A stretch of DNA of 64,000 nt from an uncultured Tateyamaria sp. (GTDB lineage: Bacteria; Pseudomonadota; Alphaproteobacteria; Rhodobacterales; Rhodobacteraceae): contig NZ_CANLAG010000002.1 in NCBI RefSeq assembly GCF_947488715.1, positions 124,001 to 188,000 on the forward strand. The letters are read 5' to 3'. Made by a program: the position numbers and the translations under genes. Shown here in pieces: positions 36,276 through 44,365 of this stretch (position 1 is its first letter; each line of letters starts with the position of its first letter). Below the pieces are notes generated by a model, which saw only the letters and a program-made list of their open reading frames with translations, was not told where the DNA came from and ran no database searches.

Positions 36276-37772
36276 ATGGAACTCGGATTTACCACTGCCG
36301 CCTATGTTGTTGCGGCTGTTCTCTTCATCTTGTCGCTGGGCGGTCTGTCCGGACAGGAAAGCGCCAAGCGCGCCGTCTGGTACGGCATCGTGGGCATGTT
36401 CATCGCTGTGGTGGCGACGCTGATTGGACCGGGGCAGGGCCTGTGGCTGTTGTCTCTTCTGCTCATCGCCGGCGGCGCGGCCGTCGGCTATCAGCTGGCG
36501 ACCAAGGTCGAGATGACGCAAATGCCCGAGCTTGTAGCCGGTATGCACGCCTTGGTCGGTCTGGCGGCGGTGTTCATCGGTTATAACGCACACATCATGA
36601 TCGGTTACGTTGATGGTCATCTGGCCGAAAACGGGGCCGCCTTGGGTGGTGCCATTGTAGACGGTCAATGGGTGCAGTCGGTCGACAAGGCCGTGTTGGA
36701 ACCGCTGTCTGCCTTTGGTCAGTTGATTGCCAAAAAGACGGCGGTCGAGATTACCATTCTGCAGATCGAACTGGTTCTGGGCATCTGGATCGGTGCGGTG
36801 ACATTCACAGGGTCCTATGTGGCTTGGGGCAAGCTGTCCGGCAAGGTCGACAGCTCCGCCACCAAACTGCCCGGTGGACACATCCTGAACGCGGCTGCGG
36901 CTGGCGCATCGGTGGTTCTGGCCATCATCTACTTCAGCAGCGGCAGCCTGTTGTCGCTGATCCTGTTGACACTTCTGGCGCTCTTCATTGGCTGGCACCT
37001 GATCATGGGCATTGGCGGCGCAGACATGCCGGTCGTGGTCTCCATGTTGAACAGCTATTCCGGCTGGGCGGCTGCGGCCATCGGCTTCTCGCTGGGCAAC
37101 GATCTGTTGATCGTGGTTGGTGCGCTGGTCGGCTCGTCCGGTGCGATCCTGTCCTACATCATGTGTAAGGCGATGAACCGGTCGTTTGTGTCGGTCATTC
37201 TGGGCGGCTTTGGCGGCCCGGCGGGTGAGCAGATGGCGGTTGAAGGCGAGCAGATTGCGATTGAGGCGGATGGCGTTGCCACAGCCCTGAACGAAGCCGA
37301 CAGCGTCATCATCATCCCCGGTTACGGCATGGCCGTGGCGCAGGCCCAGCAGGGCGTGGCCGAGCTGACGCGCAAACTGCGCGCTGCTGGTAAAGAGGTG
37401 CGCTTTGCGATCCACCCCGTTGCCGGGCGTCTGCCGGGGCACATGAACGTGCTGTTGGCCGAGGCCAAGGTGCCTTACGACATCGTTTTGGAAATGGACG
37501 AGATCAACGACGACTTCCCCGACACGGATGTCGCCATTGTCATCGGTTCGAACGACATCGTGAACCCCGCTGCACAGGACGATCCAAACAGCCCCATCGC
37601 TGGCATGCCGGTGTTGGAATGCTGGAAGGCCAAGCAGGTGTTCGTGTCCAAACGCGGGCAGGGTACGGGCTATTCCGGGATCGAGAACCCGCTGTTCTTC
37701 AAGGACAACACACGCATGTTCTACGGTGACGCCAAGGCGTCCATCGACAAGCTGCTGCCGATGATCGACTAA
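36276..37772 (+). CDS. pntB: NAD(P) transhydrogenase subunit beta
   Basis: Membrane domain dII plus NADP-binding domain dIII, 498 aa. About nine hydrophobic helices occupy residues 1-270. The soluble dIII shows [36 protein letters not shown] and [13 protein letters not shown], all classic. AAGGAG lies six bases before the ATG. It forms a two-gene operon with pntA, ended by a strong terminator. Confidence 0.96.
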   Translation: MELGFTTAAYVVAAVLFILSLGGLSGQESAKRAVWYGIVGMFIAVVATLIGPGQGLWLLSLLLIAGGAAVGYQLATKVEMTQMPELVAGMHALVGLAAVFIGYNAHIMIGYVDGHLAENGAALGGAIVDGQWVQSVDKAVLEPLSAFGQLIAKKTAVEITILQIELVLGIWIGAVTFTGSYVAWGKLSGKVDSSATKLPGGHILNAAAAGASVVLAIIYFSSGSLLSLILLTLLALFIGWHLIMGIGGADMPVVVSMLNSYSGWAAAAIGFSLGNDLLIVVGALVGSSGAILSYIMCKAMNRSFVSVILGGFGGPAGEQMAVEGEQIAIEADGVATALNEADSVIIIPGYGMAVAQAQQGVAELTRKLRAAGKEVRFAIHPVAGRLPGHMNVLLAEAKVPYDIVLEMDEINDDFPDTDVAIVIGSNDIVNPAAQDDPNSPIAGMPVLECWKAKQVFVSKRGQGTGYSGIENPLFFKDNTRMFYGDAKASIDKLLPMID

Positions 37773-37800
37773 GTCGGTAGATCTGAAAAACAGTTGAAAA

Positions 37801-37825
37801 GGCGGGCTCACAGGCCCGCCTTTTT
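37801..37825 (+). terminator. Rho-independent terminator after pntB
   Basis: GGCGGGC-TCACAG-GCCCGCC forms a perfect 7-bp GC stem followed by five T residues, 28 bases after the pntB stop. The upstream AAAA before the stem would also support termination from the other strand. Confidence 0.9.
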
Positions 37826-37926
37826 CGTTTGAAAAGCTGCGTGTGAGATAAACGATGCACCATGTCGTGACCTGACAGCGGTTTGCAAACGGGCTATGTC
37901 GGGGTCGTTGCGCCCGTTGGAGTGTT

Positions 37927-38790
37927 GTGGTGAGTTTGTTGAATTCCATACTAGAGGCATCTGCGAAGTCAGGGCGCCAGGGATTCATACGCAACATGCC
38001 GCGCCACTGCGCCGTGTTCATGCCGCGCAGCGCAAAACTGCTGGTGACATTTGACCATTTCGGCTCCATCCACTCCGCCCCTCCAAGGTTGCCTTGGGGG
38101 CACGCATTGGCGGCAGAGATGGGGTGGTCACACCTTGGCAACATGACCAAACAGAACGACTGGTTCCGACACAAGGATATGTTCGCGCTCTATCGCAAAC
38201 TGCGGGATGATGCGTTCTTTGCCGACTTTGAAGATGTCGTGTTTTATGGCGCGTCCATGGGCGGCTATGCGGCCTGCGCCTTTTCCGTGGTGCGGCCCGG
38301 TGCGCGTGTGGTTGCGATTTCCCCGCAAACGACGTTGCGCAAATCCATTGTGCCTTTTGAAACGCGGTTCCCCGAGGGGCGCAAACTTGGGCAGTGGTCC
38401 GGCCCTTGGGTCGATGCGGCCGAGACAGCGCGCAGCGCATCCAGCGTCAAAATCATCTATGACCCGTGGTGGGGACCGGACGCCGCACATGCCGCACGGT
38501 TTACCGGTCACCGCGTAGATCGCTATGTGGCACCGTTCATGGGCCACCGGGTGCCGCAACACCTCAAGTCTATGGGATTGATGTCGACGGTGGCCAGCCG
38601 CGCCATCAAAGGCGGGTTGCACCCGACCAAGTTCCGATCCCTGTTGCGCAAGCGTCATCGCGATGCAGGCTATGTGACAGCGCTCTTGAAACGTGCGCAG
38701 CGCGCAGGGCATGGAGGTCTTGTTACCCGCCTGTTGGATGGCGGCGCGCTGCCGCTTTCTGATGCACAGAAGAACGCTTTGCGGCAATAG
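37927..38790 (+). CDS. Alpha/beta-hydrolase-like protein of unknown function
   Basis: A 287-aa protein with a hydrolase-like nucleophile elbow FYGASMGGYAACAFS (about residues 105-119), a downstream acid candidate in IIYDPWWGPDA and a His in APFMGHRVPQ. That order (Ser, Asp, His) fits a serine hydrolase. Relatives in this bacterial family have, as I recall, been given unrelated database names; nothing here supports those. GTG 37927 is preceded by GGAG at five bases; GTG 37930 is equally possible. The C-terminal 80 residues are basic and helical. No signal peptide. Confidence 0.7.
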   Translation: MVSLLNSILEASAKSGRQGFIRNMPRHCAVFMPRSAKLLVTFDHFGSIHSAPPRLPWGHALAAEMGWSHLGNMTKQNDWFRHKDMFALYRKLRDDAFFADFEDVVFYGASMGGYAACAFSVVRPGARVVAISPQTTLRKSIVPFETRFPEGRKLGQWSGPWVDAAETARSASSVKIIYDPWWGPDAAHAARFTGHRVDRYVAPFMGHRVPQHLKSMGLMSTVASRAIKGGLHPTKFRSLLRKRHRDAGYVTALLKRAQRAGHGGLVTRLLDGGALPLSDAQKNALRQ

Positions 38791-38821
38791 GTGGTGGCTG
38801 CATACCATTGCATTCTATTAA

Positions 38822-38836
38822 CATATTGAAAATATG
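38822..38836. promoter_or_regulatory. Short inverted repeat in AT-rich leader of the DUF3422 gene
   Basis: CATATT-GAA-AATATG is a perfect 6-bp dyad in a locally AT-rich stretch about 65 bases before the start at 38901. It may be a promoter-proximal operator, or chance in AT-rich sequence. Confidence 0.3.
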
Positions 38837-38900
38837 GTAAAATTCGTTTTGCTTTGTGGGTTATCTGGTCTATTTGTCCCAAAACACTTTCGGAGCAGCC

Positions 38901-40184
38901 ATGGCCCCCATCGAAGATCACCCGCTACGTTACCGGTTGGCCAACGAACTGCATGCGCGTCCGTTTCCATCCATGCAGGCGCCGTGTTCGGCGGCGTATG
39001 TGGCGTTCAAACAGCCGGAAATGGCGGCCAACCGGGACCGTGCGCGCGACGTTGCACACCTGATGGCGCTCTTGGACCGCCATGGTGCGCCACATCCTCA
39101 GCCGGGGGCCACGCATTACTATGGGCAATTGGGTCGCCATTGGCTCAAGTGGGAACAACATACCGAGTTCGTCACTTACACGATCTTTTCGGAGGGTGTT
39201 GAGGACCGCGCGTTTGATGCGCGTGCCTTTGACCCATTCCCGCAGGATTGGCTGGAGGATGCGCCGGGGCAGCGTGTGACGTCTATTCTGATCCGGGTTG
39301 AGCCGCGCCGTAACGCCGAAGAGATGCGTGCGGATTTCCGGGACTGGTTTGTGCCCGAAAGCCTGGCCGTGAGCAGTGTCCTCGAAGGGGCGGCGATCAT
39401 GGGGGGCGATTTCCGCATTGATCAGAACGGTCACATGCGGTTTGCGGTCTTTGCAAGCGAGGGAACGGGCCAGCGCCGGATTGGGCGTATCGTACAGCGT
39501 CTGTGCGAGATCGAGACGTACAAGTCCATGTCGATGCTCGGCTTTGCCCGGGTCCGAGCCATGGGGGCACAGTTGGGTGTTCTGGATACGCGGCTGACCG
39601 AACTGGTTGAGGCGATGTCGGTCGAAGGCTCGAAAGCCGAAGAAACCTTGCAGGCATTGCTGGCAATATCGGCAGAGCTGGAGACGCTTTCAGCGCAGTC
39701 GTCCTTCCGGTTTGGTGCCACATGGGCCTATGAGGCGATCGTCAACGAACGCATCGCGGCCCTACGTGAGGACCGCCATGAGGGGCGTCAGACCTTTGGC
39801 GAGTTTATGGTGCGGCGGTATCAGCCTGCGATGCGCACTGTGCGGTCCGCCCAGGAGCGGTTGGATGCGATGTCAGCGCGCGGTGTGCGGGCCGCCAATC
39901 TCTTGCGGACGCGTGTGGATGTGGAACGGTCCGCGCAAAACCAGGCGCTTTTGGAAAGCATGGACAAACGGTCGGATCTGCAATTGCGCCTTCAGCGCAC
40001 CGTTGAAGGTCTGTCGGTGGTGGCGATCAGTTACTATGCCGTGTCGCTGGTGTCCTACTTGCTTTATCCGCTGGCTGAGAGCACAGGGCTGTCGAAGGGT
40101 CTGTTGACGGCGATAGTGACATTGCCCGTTGTTCTGGCCGTGTGGGGGTTGGTGCGGCGTTTGCGCAAGGAAGTCGACAAGTAG
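38901..40184 (+). CDS. DUF3422 family membrane protein
   Basis: A 427-aa protein of the DUF3422 family, which is widespread in alphaproteobacteria and of unknown function. The conserved N-terminal motif RYRLANELHARPFPSM is plain. The central region is helical (GFARVRAMGAQLGVLDTRLTELVEAM) and two transmembrane segments lie near the C terminus (VVAISYYAVSLVSYLLYPL and LLTAIVTLPVVLAVWGLV). ATG 38901 has GGAG at seven bases; the upstream frame to 38856 is unlikely. The large cytoplasmic part with C-terminal membrane anchor resembles a CorA-like layout, but I infer no transport. Confidence 0.85.
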   Translation: MAPIEDHPLRYRLANELHARPFPSMQAPCSAAYVAFKQPEMAANRDRARDVAHLMALLDRHGAPHPQPGATHYYGQLGRHWLKWEQHTEFVTYTIFSEGVEDRAFDARAFDPFPQDWLEDAPGQRVTSILIRVEPRRNAEEMRADFRDWFVPESLAVSSVLEGAAIMGGDFRIDQNGHMRFAVFASEGTGQRRIGRIVQRLCEIETYKSMSMLGFARVRAMGAQLGVLDTRLTELVEAMSVEGSKAEETLQALLAISAELETLSAQSSFRFGATWAYEAIVNERIAALREDRHEGRQTFGEFMVRRYQPAMRTVRSAQERLDAMSARGVRAANLLRTRVDVERSAQNQALLESMDKRSDLQLRLQRTVEGLSVVAISYYAVSLVSYLLYPLAESTGLSKGLLTAIVTLPVVLAVWGLVRRLRKEVDK

Positions 40185-40188
40185 AGGC

Positions 40189-40240
40189 GTCGGGGTGGAC
40201 TGTTTCGGCTTGCGCCGAAAGGCGCCCACCCGCCGACCCA
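40189..40240. repeat. Nested palindromic intergenic element, copy B
   Basis: It starts four bases after the DUF3422 stop. The outer arms are GTCGG and CCGAC with GTGG/CCAC inside. The inner hairpin is TTTCGGC-TTGC-GCCGAAA. The 3' side is the same GGCGCCCACCC then GCCGACCCA as copy A. It lies between convergent genes. Confidence 0.8.
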
Positions 40241-40309
40241 TTTAACGCGCACGTGTCTTTGCAGACGTTTGTCTGCAATTGTGAAATTTGGAAGCGGCGA
40301 GCGACGTTC

Positions 40310-41284
40310 TTAGCGGCCCCGTATCCGGGGGTCCAAAGCATCTCGCAGACCGTCGCCCAGGTAGTTCACGCCAAGCACTGTCAGTGAGATAAGAATACCG
40401 GGCAGGATCACGCGTTCGGGGTACTGTTCCATCCGTTGAACACTGTCGGCCAGCAGTTTGCCCCATGTTGGGAAATCCGACGGGAAGCCGACGCCGAGGA
40501 AACTGAGCGCGCTTTCGGTGATGATCGCGGTGGCCAGCCCAAGTGTGGCGGACACCATGATCGGAGAGATCACGTTGGGCAGCAGGTGCCTGCGGATGAT
40601 TGCACCGGAAGTTGTGCCGATGGAGCGGGCGGCGAGGATGAATTCGCGTTCCTTGAGGGCGAGGATGTCGCCGCGAACGATCCGCGCAGTTTGCATCCAT
40701 GAGGTCAGACCGACAACGGATACGATCAGGATGAACATACCACCTTCGGGTCCGAAATTGGCGCGCAAGGGCTCGCGGAACAGGGTCACAGCCACCAGAA
40801 GCAGGGGCAAGATCGGCAGCGACAGCACAAGGTCGGTAAAGCGCATGAGCCAGAAATCGGCTTTTTTGAAGTAGCCAGAGACCACGCCCACTGAGGTGCC
40901 GATCAGCAGGGCAAGCACCATCGCGGCCCATCCCACCGCCATGGAGGCACGGCCGCCAGCGATCAGGTTTGCCAGAATGTCACGGCCAAGGTTGTCCGTA
41001 CCCAAGGGGCGGAACCACCCGGTCTTGGCGCTGCCGTCCCACAGCGCCACGTAGATCGGACGCATGTCCTTGTTGCGGATGTCCAGCTTTTGCGGATCGA
41101 CCTGCCAGATGTAGGGGCCAAGGATCACCGCCAATGTGATGAACACCAGGAACCCGCCACCGAATAGGGCCCCCTTGTGGTGCTTGAACTGGTCCCAGAC
41201 GTCCTTCCACTGGCTGCGCGGCGCCTTTGGCGGCTCCTTGTCCTGGAGGGCGGCATATGGGTCTGCTGCGGATTGATCAGTCAT
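40310..41284 (-). CDS. Peptide ABC transporter permease (OppC/DppC type)
   Basis: Inner-membrane permease of a peptide/nickel-class ABC importer, 324 aa. The hydrophilic N terminus is followed by a periplasmic segment with the family PLGTDNLGRDILANLIAGGRASM and by six hydrophobic helices. The EAA loop that contacts the ATPase reads REFILAARSIGTTSGAIIRRHLLPN. Start at 41284 (MTDQSAADPYAAL) overlaps the stop of the upstream permease by eight bases. It is the third gene of the substrate-binding protein, OppB, OppC set. Confidence 0.92.
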   Translation of the reverse strand: MTDQSAADPYAALQDKEPPKAPRSQWKDVWDQFKHHKGALFGGGFLVFITLAVILGPYIWQVDPQKLDIRNKDMRPIYVALWDGSAKTGWFRPLGTDNLGRDILANLIAGGRASMAVGWAAMVLALLIGTSVGVVSGYFKKADFWLMRFTDLVLSLPILPLLLVAVTLFREPLRANFGPEGGMFILIVSVVGLTSWMQTARIVRGDILALKEREFILAARSIGTTSGAIIRRHLLPNVISPIMVSATLGLATAIITESALSFLGVGFPSDFPTWGKLLADSVQRMEQYPERVILPGILISLTVLGVNYLGDGLRDALDPRIRGR

Positions 41285-42284
41285 AGCGGATCCTCGGGTC
41301 GAGCACGCCGTAGAGTACGTCGGCAATGAGGTTGAAGAGCACGATCAGGATCGCGAAGATAAAGGTCAGCGTCATCACCATTGGGATGTCATTGGCGAAA
41401 AGCGCAGTCAGCAGAAGTTGTCCGATGCCGTTCACCTTGAACACGTTCTCAGTGATAATCGCGCCACCAAAGATCGACGGCACACCCAGTGCAATCACGG
41501 TGATCACCGGGATCATCGAATTGCGTAGCACGTGCACCATGACCACAGCGCCCTCCTTGAGGCCCTTGGCGCGGGCTGTGCGGACATAGTCCTGTCCCAG
41601 GTTGTCGAGCATCGAAGAGCGCATATAGCGGCTGAGCTGTGCGGTCGTTTGCAGCGCCAGCACCATAACGGGCATGATCATCTGCATGAACTGGATTTTG
41701 AAACTGGCCCAGTCGGTGACGACATGTGTGGTGTCATAGATCGACGGAAACCACCCCAGCTGAACCGAAAACACAACGATCAGCAGTGGTCCGGTGAAAA
41801 AGGGCGGGATAGAAAACCCGATCATTGTGATGAATGTACCGGTCTGGTCGAACACCGAGTATTGCCGGTAAGCCGAATAGATGCCGATGGGCAGGGCGAT
41901 CAGGATACCCACCACGTAAGACAGGCCCACAACCCAGAGCGTCTGCGGGATGCGCTGCACCACGATGTCCATGACGGGGCTGCGCGTCTGCCATGAGATC
42001 ACGCGCTGTTTGCCTTCGGCAAAGGACGTGCCGAACCAGTGGTCAAAGAGGACCTGTGGTTCGATCCAAAAGAATTGCACGATCCATTTCCAGTATTGCA
42101 CATGGATCGGCTGGCCGAGGCCCAGTGCCTCGCGCATCTTCTCTTTGACTTCGGGGGGAACAGTCAGCGGGACCTGCGCCATCGGGTCGCCGGGGGCGAG
42201 TTGGAGCAGGAGAAAAATCACAAGGCTGATGAACAAAAGCGTCGGGATCGACAGGATCAACCGGCGGATTGTGAAAGTCAGCAT
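41277..42284 (-). CDS. Peptide ABC transporter permease (OppB/DppB type)
   Basis: A 335-aa inner-membrane permease. The N terminus MLTFTIRRLILSIPTLLFIS with APGDP (LLLQLAPGDPMA) is the family hallmark, followed by six hydrophobic helices. The EAA loop reads YVRTARAKGLKEGAVVMVHVLRNSMIP. Start at 42284 has AAAGGA upstream. The periplasmic stretch between helices 1 and 2 (about residues 35-100) is longer than usual and Trp rich. Partner permease follows with an overlap. Confidence 0.92.
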   Translation of the reverse strand: MLTFTIRRLILSIPTLLFISLVIFLLLQLAPGDPMAQVPLTVPPEVKEKMREALGLGQPIHVQYWKWIVQFFWIEPQVLFDHWFGTSFAEGKQRVISWQTRSPVMDIVVQRIPQTLWVVGLSYVVGILIALPIGIYSAYRQYSVFDQTGTFITMIGFSIPPFFTGPLLIVVFSVQLGWFPSIYDTTHVVTDWASFKIQFMQMIMPVMVLALQTTAQLSRYMRSSMLDNLGQDYVRTARAKGLKEGAVVMVHVLRNSMIPVITVIALGVPSIFGGAIITENVFKVNGIGQLLLTALFANDIPMVMTLTFIFAILIVLFNLIADVLYGVLDPRIRYD

Positions 42285-42339
42285 AAAGGGCCAGTCCTTT
42301 TGCGGAGGTCTTTTTATTTCTTGGTCTGAGACCGGGGTA

Positions 42340-42361
42340 GGGTGGGCAATGCTGCCCACCC
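42340..42361 (-). other. Strong hairpin between substrate-binding protein and permease genes
   Basis: GGGTGGGCA-ATGC-TGCCCACCC is a perfect 9-bp stem lying 12 bases after the binding-protein stop, without a T run. In ABC operons such a hairpin often protects the binding-protein message from 3' decay, giving excess binding protein over permease. Confidence 0.65.
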
Positions 42362-42372
42362 CATGGTCAGGA

Positions 42373-44076
42373 TCACTTCACGCGGTGCCAGTCGGCCACG
42401 TTCCACAATTCACTGTCCCAGACGTTCAGGATGACGCCGCCCAGCGAATTTGCATGGGCCGACACGCGGCCACGGTGCACAAGTGGCACGATGGTGAACG
42501 TGTCTTTGGTCAGCATGTTGTTCATCTTGATCGCAATCTCGGCGCGCTTTTCGATTTCGCCGGTGCGTGCCAGCTCGTCGATCAGCTCGTCATATGCGGG
42601 ATCACAGAAACGGTTGATGTTTTCACCCTGCCACTGGCTCGATGGCTTGGGCTCGCCGCCGCAACGATAGGCCGCCAGATATTGCTGGGGGTCTGTGCCG
42701 TTGAAGGTGTTGGCGTACATTTCCACGTCTGCATAGAACTTCTGGAACGTGTCGGGCGAACCGGGGTCACCACCAAAGAACACGGAAGCATCAAGGTTGC
42801 GGAGTTCGGTTTCAACACCGATTTCGCTCCACCACTGCTTGATCAGCGCCTGGAAATCCTGACGGACGGCGTTGGTCGAGGTCTGGTAGAGGATGCTCAG
42901 CTTGACGCCGTCCTTGTCGCGGATGCCGTCACCGTCGCTGTCGGTCCAACCCGCCTCATCCAGCAGCGCCTTGGCACCGTCGATGTCTTGTGTTGCACAG
43001 TGCTGATCGCCCGAGGCGAACATGGCGGGCGCAGGCACGAGGTCACAGGTGACCTTACCAGCCTTACCATAGCCAACTTCGACCAGCAGCGGGCGGTCGA
43101 TGGCCATCGACAGCGCTTTGCGCACGTTGATGTCGCTCAGGAAGGGGTGGGGTTCCGCCACTGTAGACCGCGTTTCTGGCGGCAGATCGGGCGACGGGTT
43201 CGTCATGTTCATCTCAAGGCGCTCGACCAGCGGACCAAAGCCTGCGATGGCCTTGCCCTTGCCGCCTTCTTCCATGCGGGCAATCACGTCGGGTGCAAGC
43301 TGGAGGTTCCAAGCATAGTCAAATTCGCCGGTTTCCAGAACCGCACGACCCGCGGCTGTCGCGTCGCCGCCACCCTTGAATGTCACCTTGGCAAAGGCAG
43401 GTTTGGCCGGGTCGCGATAGTTTTGGTTGGCCGAGAACTGGATCACGTCGTTGGGACGGAAATCGTCAACCACGAACGGGCCGGTGCCGATGGGGTTGAA
43501 GTTTGCTTCGGTACACTCAGGTGCTTTGGCACCGAGGCAATCCGCAAACTGCGCCGCTTGAATGATCGGCGATTGACCACCGACAAATGGCCCGTAGGGG
43601 TTTGGTTTGGGCTGGTTGAACGTGACCTTGACCGTCAGATCGTCAATGGCCTCGACGTTTTCAACGCCATCAAAGAACGCAGCCTGCGCGCAGCCACCTT
43701 CGGGGTGCATGCAGTATTCGGCTGTGAATTTGACGTCAGCCGAAGTCACTGGCGTGCCATCAGACCACACCATGCCGTCGGCAATTTTCCATGTGATGGT
43801 CGTCAGGTCCGCGCTCACACCACCGTTTTCAACGGTGGGGATTTCAGCAGCCAGAAACGGCACCATGACGCCAACTTCGTTGTAACGGGCCAGCGGCTCA
43901 ACCACCAGGCTGGCCGATTCCACGTCCTTGGTCCCGCCCGAAAGGTACGGGTTCAGGATCGAGGGCGCCTGCCAATAGATGATGCTCACTTCGCCGTCGG
44001 CTCCACGCTCGGCAAAGGCTGCCGGCGCAAGCGCGGCCGTGGCCACAGCACCCATAAGTAGGGTTTTCATTGTCAT
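42373..44076 (-). CDS. Periplasmic peptide-binding protein (SBP family 5)
   Basis: A 567-aa extracytoplasmic solute-binding protein of the peptide/nickel ABC family. A signal peptide (MTMKTLLMGAVATAALAPAAFA, cleavage near AFA-ER) precedes the mature protein. Typical segments are SILNPYLSGGTKDVESASLVVEPLAR, DGTPVTSADVKFTAEY and PFLSDINVRKALSMAIDRP. AAGGAG lies 9-10 bases before ATG 44076; ATG 44070 is in frame too. Mature cysteines are several (for example CMHPEGGC), which could form disulfides in the periplasm. Peptides are the likely cargo, but a precise ligand cannot be read. Confidence 0.92.
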   Translation of the reverse strand: MTMKTLLMGAVATAALAPAAFAERGADGEVSIIYWQAPSILNPYLSGGTKDVESASLVVEPLARYNEVGVMVPFLAAEIPTVENGGVSADLTTITWKIADGMVWSDGTPVTSADVKFTAEYCMHPEGGCAQAAFFDGVENVEAIDDLTVKVTFNQPKPNPYGPFVGGQSPIIQAAQFADCLGAKAPECTEANFNPIGTGPFVVDDFRPNDVIQFSANQNYRDPAKPAFAKVTFKGGGDATAAGRAVLETGEFDYAWNLQLAPDVIARMEEGGKGKAIAGFGPLVERLEMNMTNPSPDLPPETRSTVAEPHPFLSDINVRKALSMAIDRPLLVEVGYGKAGKVTCDLVPAPAMFASGDQHCATQDIDGAKALLDEAGWTDSDGDGIRDKDGVKLSILYQTSTNAVRQDFQALIKQWWSEIGVETELRNLDASVFFGGDPGSPDTFQKFYADVEMYANTFNGTDPQQYLAAYRCGGEPKPSSQWQGENINRFCDPAYDELIDELARTGEIEKRAEIAIKMNNMLTKDTFTIVPLVHRGRVSAHANSLGGVILNVWDSELWNVADWHRVK

Positions 44077-44365
44077 GTCATACTCCTTGTTGGACGCAGG
44101 GTTGCCCCATGCATCAATCGCGCATCACGTTTGGCGTGATACATTTCAGTCTTGGCAGGGTTTGGCACTGAACAAGGTAACCCACGGTTTCCCCGCGATT
44201 TTTACTCTTGGCCCCCCAAGTACATGCCAATATCGAAACAGACTTTGGGGAAATTGCAAGCGTTGCGTGCAGTCAATCGTGAATTTCGTGCGCTTGGGTT
44301 TGACAGTGCCGCGGCCTTCGCCCACTCTTTGAAACAAACGGGTCGAAAAGGCTCAATTAACGGGG
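44077..44365. promoter_or_regulatory. Divergent regulatory region of the peptide uptake island
   Basis: The 289 bases between the binding-protein gene and the ATPase gene must carry both promoters. Two small dyads are visible: ATCACG-TTTGG-CGTGAT at about 44126-44142 and CTTGG-CCCC-CCAAG at about 44209-44222. A 51-codon open frame from 44224 overlaps the ATPase start but has no ribosome site. No regulator gene is adjacent. Confidence 0.45.

Noticed and set aside
34959-38174. A 1071-codon open frame on the minus strand opposite pntA-pntB
   Set aside because: Its composition (Arg, His, Gln, Gly, Asp rich, no domain) is the typical mirror of GC-rich coding sequence, and both genes on the plus strand are certain.
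41950-44061. A 703-codon open frame on the plus strand opposite the peptide-binding protein gene
   Set aside because: Shadow frame; the minus-strand protein has a signal peptide and a clear family match.
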